DNA from: Pseudomonadota bacterium
GTDB taxonomy: Bacteria > Cyanobacteriota > Vampirovibrionia > Obscuribacterales > Obscuribacteraceae
Length of the DNA stretch: 55,672 nucleotides
Assembly (NCBI GenBank): GCA_021325555.1
Contig: JAJPGY010000027.1
Span: forward strand, 1-55,672
Direction: 5' to 3'
Positions within the stretch are counted from its first letter, which is position 1, and each line of letters starts with the position of its first letter. Below are positions 1-7,432 of the stretch, piece by piece. The notes under the pieces were generated by a model. That model was not told the DNA's origin, ran no database searches, and saw only the letters and a list, made by a program, of their open reading frames with translations. A program made the translations under genes and the position numbers.

Positions 1-177
1 AAGAAATACAGCAACAAGCTCTGGTCCGAGCAGGAGCTGCTCACCCGCTGGAGCCTGGGCAACCAGAACTGGAATTACGGCGGCTACGGCTACGGCGGCT
101 ACGGCGGCTACGGCTACGGCGGCTACGGCTATGGCGGCTACGGCTATGGCGGCTACGGGTATGGTTACGGCTGGTAG
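1..177 (+). CDS. C-terminal end of a Gly/Tyr-rich repeat protein (partial)
   Basis: The window opens inside a plus-strand gene in frame 1. The visible 58 residues begin with a charged/aromatic stretch (KKYSNKLWSEQELLTRW) and then become an almost pure Gly-Tyr tail built from GGYGYGGYG units, ending GYGW before TAG at 175-177. The codons are near-identical GGC/TAC repeats, so the DNA is itself a tandem repeat. Gly-Tyr tails of this kind occur on secreted, surface or low-complexity proteins; I cannot name the protein because its N-terminal part lies outside the window. A second, unrelated Tyr/Gly-rich protein occurs at 51306-51917. Confidence 0.7.
   Translation, partial: KKYSNKLWSEQELLTRWSLGNQNWNYGGYGYGGYGGYGYGGYGYGGYGYGGYGYGYGW
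76..173 (+). repeat. GGC-TAC tandem repeat
   Basis: Imperfect tandem repetition of ggctac/ggcggctac units inside the partial gene above, coding for (G)GY repeats. The repetition is at DNA level as well as protein level, so copy number could vary by slippage. Confidence 0.8.
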
Positions 178-330
178 CCCACCGGCTTTGCCGGCGTTAT
201 TGGCCCGAGGCAAACGCTGTGCCTGCTATCGCCTGGCAGAAATTAACCAATGCCCGCAGCGGCGGATTGCATCCGCCCGGGCGCGGCCAACGCGCCCGTG
301 AGAGCAAACCGGTTCTAATGCCAGCGAATA

Positions 331-843
331 TTAAAATCCCTGAAATTCTACCGGCAGCGAGCTCTGGGCAAGCCGGACCATGTCGTACGGCTCAACGGTG
401 CCGCTCGGATCAAATTCCTTGCCGCCTTTGGGTCCCGGGTTGACCTCCACTACCGATACCACCAGCTTGCCGTCCGACCTGCGGATGCGGTCGATCTGGA
501 CCGCGTAAGCCGTGGTGTTTCGCTCACCGGCGAACACGGCGATTACCATCTCGTTGTTGAAGTCGATGTGCGGCGCGGCGGGGGCGGGAAACGTGTCCTG
601 CGTGTGCTGCTGCCAGAGCGCCAGCCACTGAGCGTCGTCTTTGATGACGAACGTGTCGCGGCGGGTGATACCACTTCTGGTGCCCCTGTCAACTGTCCAG
701 AAGGGCACGTCTTCGGGCGAGGGCTTTTTCCTTTCGGCCGGCTGCGTTTTCCTGGTGGCGGAGCTTACATCCGCCGGCGTCAAGAACTCGAAAGCAGCGG
801 CCGCGCTGAGCAGGAGCATCAAGGCAAGGGCGATTCTTCTCAT
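331..843 (-). CDS. secreted PrcB_C-like protein
   Basis: 170 residues. An N-terminal signal peptide (MRRIALALMLLLSAAAAF) is followed by a Lys/Pro-rich linker and a domain with the pattern of the PrcB C-terminal family: a DDAQWLALW segment, DFNNEMVIAVFAGER, a strand-rich core, and a late VVSVVEVNPGP. Members of this family are small extracytoplasmic proteins, one of which is part of a spirochaete surface protease complex; no catalytic role is implied. I chose ATG 843 over the in-frame GTG at 849 because GGAG lies about 9 nt upstream of it and too close to the GTG. The next gene upstream starts at 1488 on the same strand and ends 39 nt before this start, so the two may be co-transcribed. Confidence 0.65.
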   Translation of the reverse strand: MRRIALALMLLLSAAAAFEFLTPADVSSATRKTQPAERKKPSPEDVPFWTVDRGTRSGITRRDTFVIKDDAQWLALWQQHTQDTFPAPAAPHIDFNNEMVIAVFAGERNTTAYAVQIDRIRRSDGKLVVSVVEVNPGPKGGKEFDPSGTVEPYDMVRLAQSSLPVEFQGF

Positions 844-882
844 GGCCACTCACTCCGCTTTGCTGGTGGTGCCGGACCCGGC

Positions 883-1488
883 TCAGTCCGGTGCCCCGCC
901 CTGCGGGTTCTCCCCTTCCGCGGGCGCGTCGCTGGTTGAGCTTGGCGCCGGTTGCTGGACCGTGTATGTCCAGGTCGCGTTGGACTTGGTATCGGTCATG
1001 GTCAGGGTGGTCAGGTTTGCCTTCGGCATGTATGGTTTCACCGGATCGATGATCTGCTTTCTCAACGCCGGATTGCTCAGTTTCGTCTCGATGTTGAGCA
1101 TAAGCGGCTGCGCCGAGCGCTTGTCGGTGGGCGAGCCGTCCGCGTTCTGCCAGGTGAACGTCCCCCTGGCCCCGGCTGCCGTCAGCCCCTCGGTTATCTT
1201 GCTCTCGATCGTGGTGCGCGCATCGAGCGGCGTCAGCTTCGCCAGCGGATCCTCCTGCCTGGGCCCCTGCTTCATCAGCTCGCCTACCCAGGTGCTCTGG
1301 GCGAGCAACGCCACGCCGATGCCGGCGACGACGATAACCGCGATGACAGGACCCCAGTTTATCCCCGGCGCTTGCTGAACGTGCGCCAGGTTAGAATACC
1401 TTCTGCGCACCACCTGCCTGGTCCCGCAAGCGGGGCAAACCTCTTCGTATCCGTGCAGCGGCACTTTGCAGGTCGGACAATCGTGCAT
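883..1488 (-). CDS. zinc-ribbon single-pass membrane protein
   Basis: 201 residues. The N-terminus holds a zinc ribbon of two CxxC knuckles (CPTC and CPAC, about 15 residues apart). A transmembrane helix follows around residues 45-63 (rich in V, I, A and G), then a roughly 135-residue C-terminal part with no motif I recognise. The ribbon is cytoplasmic in comparable proteins with the remainder outside. An in-frame GTG lies at 1521, but GGGGAG sits about 12 nt before ATG 1488, which I prefer. The same layout of ribbon plus membrane helix recurs at 22118-22771, so this genome uses it repeatedly. Function unknown. Confidence 0.65.
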   Translation of the reverse strand: MHDCPTCKVPLHGYEEVCPACGTRQVVRRRYSNLAHVQQAPGINWGPVIAVIVVAGIGVALLAQSTWVGELMKQGPRQEDPLAKLTPLDARTTIESKITEGLTAAGARGTFTWQNADGSPTDKRSAQPLMLNIETKLSNPALRKQIIDPVKPYMPKANLTTLTMTDTKSNATWTYTVQQPAPSSTSDAPAEGENPQGGAPD

Positions 1489-1538
1489 AACTAAGCGGAT
1501 CTCCCCACGGCCCGGGTCCACATATTAATCTACCACCT

Positions 1539-3227
1539 CTACTGCGCCCGGGATGGTGCCAACCTGACGCTGGCGATAAGCCTGCTCTTTCCTATCGGCA
1601 GCACGAGCCCGATGAGCAACCCGGCCACCAGACCGCCGAGGTGGGCGAAGGCCGCCACGTTGGGAATGATCTGGTCCAGTATGACCTGGGCCACCGACAG
1701 ACCGAGCATCCAGGAAAGCTCCGCTTTCCTGACGCCGGCCGGCAGCAGATCCTGGCAGCGGAAGATGCCGGCGGCCGAGGCGCCGAACACTCCCATCACC
1801 GCCCCGGAGGCGCCGACAGCCATCATCTGCGGGCTCAGGGTTATCTGGGCGACACCGCTCAATATTCCGGTCGCCAGGTAAAGCAGCAAAAAGCGCGGCG
1901 TGCCGAACAGGTTCTCTGCCAGCCTGCCGAACCACCAGAGCCCGAAAAGATTGAGCGCCAGGTGAGAGACGTGCGCGTGAAGGAAAAGGTAGGTGACCAG
2001 ACGCCAGAGCTCACCCTGCCGGACCGCAGGGCCGTAGAGTGTCCCCAGCCGCCAGCAGTTGAAGCTGAGCGCGTTGGCGGCGGCGGCAAAGGTCTGCGCT
2101 GCCCCATCGCCGCGCCCGAGCGCGCCCAGCAGACCGGCTGCCTCGTAGCCGTGGCTCAGCACGTAAACAGCGACTATGAGCCAGCTTATCATCTTGACCG
2201 CGGAACAGGGCCGTTTCGGAGCCGTAATCTCCGATACCAGCCGGGCGCGTTCCAGAACGGCCCTGGCTCTGGCCACCTCCGGCGACCAGTCGGGCGCCGG
2301 CACCACATCCGGTGCGTCCGCGAGGCGCTTCAACTGGTAGGAGATGCGATCGCGCCAGTTCGAGCGTGCCGGGGGAGCAGCGGCCAGGGCCTGCTGCAGA
2401 ACCAGCCGCGCCTGGCCGTTGAGGCCTCTGGCGGCCAGGCAGCGGCCGCGCCAGTAATCCTTGGAATACTCGGGCAGCGGCTGCTTCTTCCGGTCCAGCG
2501 ACCGGAAGAGCTCCTCGAGCTCCGCGTGGGCGCCGGCCAGGGCGAAGAGCCCGACAAATGACTGCTCCCTGGCCGTCTCGCTTGCCCTTATCGCGGGCAG
2601 GTTGGACAGCTCCAGGCAGGCGAAAGCTTCGGGCACCCTCCCCAGCTCCGCGTAGGCTCGGGCGGCGGCGGTGGCGATGCTGGCCGGAACCTGCTTCTTT
2701 CCGATTTCCTGGCAGGACCTGAGGGTGTCGATGATTCCCTGCCAGTCTCGCCGCAGAACCCGGGCGGTCATCATGTATGAGAGGAGCCCCTCGCGGGTGG
2801 CGGCCGGGAGCCTGGCCGCCTGCCAGCGGGAGAATATGGCTTCGCCCTCCTGCGGCTTGCCCCTGACGGTCAGCGCCATCGCCTCGGACATGTCCAGCCA
2901 GAACCGCCCCGGCGGGCCCCAGAAGAACCAGCGCAGGGTCCTGGCCGAGTCCAGGGCGGCGTCTTCCTTGAGCAGGCTTATCTGCCGCTCGAGGCGACCG
3001 AGCAGGTTGCGGGGGACGACGATGGTGACCAGGAAGAGCAGCCAGCCGGCGACGGCGAAGGGCATCGGCTGCCCGCTCATAAGCCCGGCCACGCTGACCG
3101 CCAGCATGGCGCCCGCTTGCAGGCAGAAGCCCCAGGTCCAGCTCACGCCGATGCGGATGTAGATGGACAGGGCGACGATCGCCATTATGGCCAGCGGGTA
3201 AAGCCATAGTGTCGCTTGCGAGCCCAT
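1539..3227 (-). CDS. rhomboid-family intramembrane serine protease with long N-terminal helical region
   Basis: 562 residues. The C-terminal third is a rhomboid domain: WRLVTYLFLH, then HxxxN in HVSHLALNLFGLWWFG, the catalytic serine in GASGAVMG (about Ser474) and the catalytic histidine in AHLGGLVAG (about His529). The first 180 residues contain three or four membrane segments. The middle (about 100-330) is helical and resembles degenerate TPR repeats, with AYAELGR and CLAARGLNGQARLVLQQAL. Rhomboids cut transmembrane substrates within the membrane; the middle part may select them. ATG 3227 is supported by AAGG 6 nt upstream, and the gene lies 20 nt behind nanE. It is about twice the usual size of a minimal rhomboid because of the added middle region. 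Confidence 0.9.
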   Translation of the reverse strand: MGSQATLWLYPLAIMAIVALSIYIRIGVSWTWGFCLQAGAMLAVSVAGLMSGQPMPFAVAGWLLFLVTIVVPRNLLGRLERQISLLKEDAALDSARTLRWFFWGPPGRFWLDMSEAMALTVRGKPQEGEAIFSRWQAARLPAATREGLLSYMMTARVLRRDWQGIIDTLRSCQEIGKKQVPASIATAAARAYAELGRVPEAFACLELSNLPAIRASETAREQSFVGLFALAGAHAELEELFRSLDRKKQPLPEYSKDYWRGRCLAARGLNGQARLVLQQALAAAPPARSNWRDRISYQLKRLADAPDVVPAPDWSPEVARARAVLERARLVSEITAPKRPCSAVKMISWLIVAVYVLSHGYEAAGLLGALGRGDGAAQTFAAAANALSFNCWRLGTLYGPAVRQGELWRLVTYLFLHAHVSHLALNLFGLWWFGRLAENLFGTPRFLLLYLATGILSGVAQITLSPQMMAVGASGAVMGVFGASAAGIFRCQDLLPAGVRKAELSWMLGLSVAQVILDQIIPNVAAFAHLGGLVAGLLIGLVLPIGKSRLIASVRLAPSRAQ

Positions 3228-3247
3228 GCGCTGCCTTATGCTGCCCT

Positions 3248-3979
3248 CTATTCGACCGGCGGGCAGGCGCCGACGAAGCGCCGCGTGACCAGTTGAGGGC
3301 GGGTGATCGCGGAGCCGACCACAACCGCGAAGGCTCCCAGCTCGAAAGCCCGGCGGACCTCCTGCGGATGCCATACCCGCCCCTCGAGCGCCGCCGGGAC
3401 GCTCAGATGGCGGCAGAGCTTGTCCAGGAGCTCGAGATCCGGGCCGCTTTCCGGGGGCGCCAGAGTCTCGGCCGTGTAGCCGGAAAGCGTGGTCGAGACC
3501 AGATCGGCACCGTGCTCGGCGGCCTGTGCCGCCTCCGCCAGCGTGGCGATATCGGCCCACACCGGCTTGCCCAGCTCTTCGTGGATTCGCTCAATGAGCA
3601 GGGCGGCGCTCAGCCCGTCCGGGCGCGGGCGATCCGTGGCGTCGATGGCGATCACGTCGGCGCCCGCCCCGGCTATCTCCTGCGCCTCGGCGAAGGTGGC
3701 GGTTATGTAGACCCTGTTCAGCCTGTCCGCATCCGTCACCAGCGGCGACTTCACGAGACCGACGATCGGGACCGCCGTTGCCGCCCGCACCGCCCTTATG
3801 TTCTCGGCACCCTCGAGACGCAGCCCGGCGGCTCCGCCGTTGACCGCCGAAAGCGAAAGCGCCCTTATGTGCTCGGGCGCGCAAAGCGGCTCGCCGGGGC
3901 TGGCCTGGCAGGAGACGACAAGCCCGCCCTTGAGGCGCCGCAGGCTCTCCCACCGGGTTTCAGTTGCAGGTGCGGCCAC
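3248..3979 (-). CDS. nanE: putative N-acylglucosamine-6-phosphate 2-epimerase
   Basis: 243 residues, a full-length TIM-barrel of the NanE family. Recognisable features are LKGGLVVSCQA near the start, SLSAVNGGAAGLRLEG, PIVGLVK, ADVIAIDAT, a PVWADIATLAEA segment, and PAALEGRVWHPQEV followed by GAFAVVVGSAITRP. In known members it converts N-acetylmannosamine-6-phosphate to N-acetylglucosamine-6-phosphate in sialic acid/amino-sugar catabolism. No other nan gene lies nearby, so here it may serve ManNAc recycling. It starts at GTG 3979, with GAGGGA about 8-13 nt upstream overlapping the end of the aldehyde dehydrogenase gene, and probably forms an operon with that gene and the rhomboid. Confidence 0.88.
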   Translation of the reverse strand: MAAPATETRWESLRRLKGGLVVSCQASPGEPLCAPEHIRALSLSAVNGGAAGLRLEGAENIRAVRAATAVPIVGLVKSPLVTDADRLNRVYITATFAEAQEIAGAGADVIAIDATDRPRPDGLSAALLIERIHEELGKPVWADIATLAEAAQAAEHGADLVSTTLSGYTAETLAPPESGPDLELLDKLCRHLSVPAALEGRVWHPQEVRRAFELGAFAVVVGSAITRPQLVTRRFVGACPPVE

Positions 3980-3994
3980 GGGGCGGATTTTCCC

Positions 3995-5440
3995 TCAGTC
4001 GAGCTTGGGCAAGTTCAGGCAGACGAATTTCGGCTGGGTCATCTCGGCAAGGGCGTAACGAACGCCCTCGAGGCCTAAGCCGGACTGCTTGCGCCCGCCG
4101 TACGGCATGTGATCGGCGCGGAAGGTGGGGGCGTCGTTCACCATGACGCCGCCGACCTCGATCCGGCGCGCCGCCTTGAAGGCGATCTCGATGTTCTTCG
4201 TAAACACGCCGGCCTGCAGCCCGTAGTGAGGGTCGTTGATCTTTTCGATGGCATCGTCTATGGTGGCGTACTTCATGACCGACACCACCGGTCCGAAAAC
4301 CTCCTGGCAGACAAGCAGCATATCCGGCCTGGTGTCCACGAGCACAGCGGGCTCGACCACGTTCCTGTCGGACCGCTTGCCGCCGGTGACCAATCTGGCA
4401 CCGCCGGCGACGGCAGCGTCGATCCACTCCACCGTCTTGGCGGCGGCGCCGTCGTCGATGAGCGGGCCGACGTCGGTCGAATCGTCAAGCGGATCGCCGG
4501 TCTTGAGGGCCTTCACCATATCCACGAAGATGCCGAGGAACTCGTCGTAAACCTTCTCTTGCACGTAGACGCGCTGCACGGAGATGCAGGTCTGCCCGGC
4601 GTTGGCATAGCCGCCGCGGCAGGCCGCCCGCGCGGCCGCTTCCAGGTCGGCGTCGTCGTGAACGATCACGCCCGCGTTGCCGCCCAGCTCGAGAATCATC
4701 CTCACCCCGGGCGACACCTCCTTGCGCAGGCGCCAGCCGACCTCGGGGCTGCCTGTGAAGGTGAGCATGGCGATGCGCGGATCGCGCACCAGAGCATTTC
4801 CTTTCGACCCGCGACAGGGCACTATGCTCAGTGCCCCTTCGGGAAGCCCTGCTTCCTTGAGGATCTCGGATAGCTTGAAGCTGGACACCGGCGTCTGCGA
4901 AGACGGTTTGAGAACCACGGTGTTGCCGGCCGCGAAGGCCGGACCGAGCTTGTGGGCGACAAGATTGATCGGGAAGTTGAAGGGGGTGATGGCGGCGACC
5001 ACGCCTATCGGCTCGCGAAGGACAAGGCCGATCCGCCCTTCGTTGCCCGGCTGGCGGTCCATGGGGAGCTGCTCGCCGTCGAGGCGCAGGGCCTCTTCGG
5101 CAGAGATGGCGAAGGTGCCGACGGCGCGCCCGACTTCCACGCGCGCATCCTTCAGCGGTTTGCCGCCTTCGGCGGCGATTGTCCTGGACAGATCCTCGTG
5201 ACGGGCTTCAATGAGCTTCGATGTCGCCGCCAGTATCTGCGACCGCTTGTGGGCCGGCATTTTGGACATGACCGACTTGAAGGTCTCCTGCGCGACGGCG
5301 ACCGCCCGGGCGATCGCCTTTTCGTCCGCCTGGGCTACGGAAGCCAGCGCCTCGCCCGAGTACGGGCTCTTGACCTCGACGAACTCTTGCGATTGACAGC
5401 CGGGGATTTGCAGCGGATAGCCGACGATCTCTTTCAACAT
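3995..5440 (-). CDS. NAD(P)-dependent aldehyde dehydrogenase
   Basis: 481 residues, the usual length of the aldehyde dehydrogenase superfamily. Visible motifs are the catalytic-domain TPFNFPINLVAHK, cofactor-binding LTFTGSPEVGWRL, the general-base glutamate in ELGGNAGVIV, the nucleophile in YANAGQTCISVQR, and EVFGPVVSVMKY. It resembles the lactaldehyde/phosphonoacetaldehyde/semialdehyde branch that carries a GQTCISVQR active site; the exact substrate cannot be fixed. ATG 5440 has a GGA Shine-Dalgarno 8 nt upstream, so I do not use the TTG at 5455. It is the first gene of a probable operon with nanE and the rhomboid, and is divergent from the M23 gene across about 108 bp. Confidence 0.92.
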   Translation of the reverse strand: MLKEIVGYPLQIPGCQSQEFVEVKSPYSGEALASVAQADEKAIARAVAVAQETFKSVMSKMPAHKRSQILAATSKLIEARHEDLSRTIAAEGGKPLKDARVEVGRAVGTFAISAEEALRLDGEQLPMDRQPGNEGRIGLVLREPIGVVAAITPFNFPINLVAHKLGPAFAAGNTVVLKPSSQTPVSSFKLSEILKEAGLPEGALSIVPCRGSKGNALVRDPRIAMLTFTGSPEVGWRLRKEVSPGVRMILELGGNAGVIVHDDADLEAAARAACRGGYANAGQTCISVQRVYVQEKVYDEFLGIFVDMVKALKTGDPLDDSTDVGPLIDDGAAAKTVEWIDAAVAGGARLVTGGKRSDRNVVEPAVLVDTRPDMLLVCQEVFGPVVSVMKYATIDDAIEKINDPHYGLQAGVFTKNIEIAFKAARRIEVGGVMVNDAPTFRADHMPYGGRKQSGLGLEGVRYALAEMTQPKFVCLNLPKLD

Positions 5441-5548
5441 TGGTGTGTCCTGCAACTGGTGTCGACGATGCCCCGAGCCAGGCGCAACCTGAGCCGCCAG
5501 GAAAGCTAACGGTCGAGCAACTTAAGTATCCCTTATCTTCCGGCTCTC

Positions 5549-6835
5549 ATGCTACTGATTATCCCCTTGATTAAAGAGATTTCCAATTGTCATGAGGATT
5601 GTCGTCGGTTAAACTGGGCGCCGAGCGTTTTGACAACAAGCAATCCTGGCGAAGCATTGACTGGCCGCACAAAGACAGCGCTGATCTCTCTTGTGGTGTG
5701 GGTTCTGTCCTGCGGGCAGCCCGGCGCCGCGCTCGCCCACGGCAGCCCGGCATCCGGGGATCACAGCCTGATAACGCCCGAGACCAGGGCCCGGCTCGAG
5801 GATGTCGAAAAGAGGCGCAGGGAGCTGCAGGCGCGGGTGATGCAGGCGCGCCAGCGGGAGCAGCTGGCGATCATCAAGCTCAATCACATTCAGACCAAGC
5901 TCAACGTGACAAACGGGGCGTTGCAGTCCAGCAAGCACAAGCTGCGGCGGACGGAATCGAAGATCAACGAGACCGAGGTGAGCCTGAGCCGCACGCGCTC
6001 GGCTGAAAGCGATCTCTCCCGTCAGGCGGCGAAGCGGCTGCGGGAGATATATGAAGGACAGCGGTTGAATATCCTGGAGATGGTCTTCCAGGTGCAGTCG
6101 CTGCAGGCGCTCCTCGATCTTTTCTACTATCAGGAGCGGGTCGCCGAGCTCGACCGCAAGCTGATCGCCGAGCTGCGATTGAGAGCCGCCGCCCTTGCCC
6201 AAAGGAAAGACAGGCTGGGCGCGCAGAAAAACCAGCTCGGCGACATGATAAGCGAGATTGCCAAGAAGGCGCTGGCCATAAATCAGGAAAGGCTCAACCA
6301 GGAGCAGATAGCCGAGCGCCTGAGAAAGCAGCGCGCTTTCTGGGAGCAGGCCGAGCAGCAGCTGGCGCTGGAGTCGCAGAAGCTGGAGCAGCAGATCCGC
6401 GACATGGAATCTGAACATACCAGGTCTTCCAAGGAGATGGCGCGGGGCACCGGTGAGATGGATCTGCCGCTGGCGGCGCAAGTCACCTCGCCCTTCGGCT
6501 GGCGACGCCATCCGATCTTCGGCGTCAGGAAGTTCCACACAGGCGTTGACCTGGCCGGGCCCAACCACGCGGGGATCAAGGCCGCCGACAGCGGCAGCGT
6601 CCTTTACACCGGCTGGTACGGCGGCTACGGGAAGGTGGTGATTGTCAGCCACGGCAAGGGCATGGCCACGCTTTACGCCCACCTGTCGGCGATCAAGGTG
6701 TCGGCCGGACAGAACGTGCACAAAGGGGAGATCCTCGGCTACGAAGGAACCACCGGTTTCTCCACCGGCCCGCACCTGCACTTCGAGGTGCGCGTCAACG
6801 GCAAGCCCAACAACCCCTTGAACTTCGTCAAATAG
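5549..6835 (+). CDS. M23-family murein endopeptidase with coiled-coil (EnvC/NlpD type)
   Basis: 428 residues from the first ATG. A signal peptide-like hydrophobic stretch (about residues 41-60, ALISLVVWVLS) ends at an AxA-like site. Residues of about 75-300 are a long charged coiled coil with many Q, E, R and L residues. The C-terminus is an LytM/M23 domain: VTSPFGWRRHPIFG, zinc ligands in HTGVDLAG and GPHLHFEVRVNG, and LYAHLSAI. It cleaves peptidoglycan cross-links or activates amidases at cell division. The zinc-ligand histidines and aspartate appear intact, suggesting an active enzyme. The start is uncertain: the ATG lacks a clear Shine-Dalgarno and precedes the signal by 40 residues, so TTG 5657 is possible. 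Confidence 0.88.
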   Translation: MLLIIPLIKEISNCHEDCRRLNWAPSVLTTSNPGEALTGRTKTALISLVVWVLSCGQPGAALAHGSPASGDHSLITPETRARLEDVEKRRRELQARVMQARQREQLAIIKLNHIQTKLNVTNGALQSSKHKLRRTESKINETEVSLSRTRSAESDLSRQAAKRLREIYEGQRLNILEMVFQVQSLQALLDLFYYQERVAELDRKLIAELRLRAAALAQRKDRLGAQKNQLGDMISEIAKKALAINQERLNQEQIAERLRKQRAFWEQAEQQLALESQKLEQQIRDMESEHTRSSKEMARGTGEMDLPLAAQVTSPFGWRRHPIFGVRKFHTGVDLAGPNHAGIKAADSGSVLYTGWYGGYGKVVIVSHGKGMATLYAHLSAIKVSAGQNVHKGEILGYEGTTGFSTGPHLHFEVRVNGKPNNPLNFVK

Positions 6836-6840
6836 CCGCG

Positions 6841-6892
6841 CGGAAACGGCCCCGTGTATCCCGCCCGGGAAGCCGGGCGGCCGCCGTTTCCG
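6841..6892. terminator. nested hairpin between convergent genes
   Basis: A perfect outer stem, CGGAAACGGC (6841-6850) with GCCGTTTCCG (6883-6892), encloses a perfect inner stem, CCGCCCGG (6861-6868) with CCGGGCGG (6873-6880) and a 4-nt loop. It begins 5 nt after the stop of the M23 gene and lies between it and the convergent small gene at 6972. No long T run follows, so it may act as a bidirectional stall or RNA-protecting element. Confidence 0.6.
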
Positions 6893-6971
6893 ACCCGGGC
6901 AGGCCGTTTGTCGACATAACCCACAACGGCTGGTCCCGGACGAGCATCCTGCTGCCGCCCGGTGCTCAACG

Positions 6972-7232
6972 TCAGGCGATCTTCGCTGCTTTTTTTCTCA
7001 GCTCCGCCACCAGATCTTCTTGACCGAGAAGGTATCCCCGTCTTGCTTGATCATCGGCGTAATTGATGATCGCTTCCGTCAGGCTGTTGAGCAGAGAGAT
7101 CGGCACGAACTCGCTTATCTGGTTCAACTGCTGCTCGACAGCCAGCCACTCGGCCGTGTTGAGCGGGATAGCGTCATCGAGCCGGGCAATTATCGTGTAA
7201 TTGCGGAGCTTCTCTGTCTTGGCATTGTTCAT
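6972..7232 (-). CDS. small protein of unknown function
   Basis: 86 residues, mostly helical, soluble and charged, with no motif I recognise; it ends in a Lys/Ala-rich helix (ELRKKAAKIA). Coding is supported by a Shine-Dalgarno (AAGG, 8 nt) before ATG 7232; the ATG at 7250 lacks one. It stands alone between the nested hairpin and the cca region and is convergent with the M23 gene. No function is proposed. Confidence 0.55.
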   Translation of the reverse strand: MNNAKTEKLRNYTIIARLDDAIPLNTAEWLAVEQQLNQISEFVPISLLNSLTEAIINYADDQARRGYLLGQEDLVAELRKKAAKIA

Positions 7233-7325
7233 CGAATTACCCTTGTCCATGAGAGTTTGTGCCCTCGCAATGAAATTGACGACCGTCGGCGCAACTTGTT
7301 TCCCGGACTGCCTCTTGAAAAGCTC

Positions 7326-7428
7326 TTGAGCACTTGGTTTCGTGGTCCGGGGTGCCCTGCGCCCTCCTGACCCACTTATTCCCCGGGCGGCAATTTCTAA
7401 CCGCCGCGCAAGGTTGCCAAGTGCTTAA
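7326..7428. repeat. 12-bp inverted repeat with 79-nt spacer
   Basis: TTGAGCACTTGG (7326-7337) pairs with CCAAGTGCTTAA (7417-7428), 11 of 12 positions being complementary. A smaller hairpin (GGCGG/CCGCC) lies inside. It occupies the otherwise empty space between the cca gene and the small gene at 6972-7232. It could be an RNA structure or a relic of a short mobile element; I see no flanking direct repeat. Confidence 0.5.
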
Positions 7429-7432
7429 TTAG

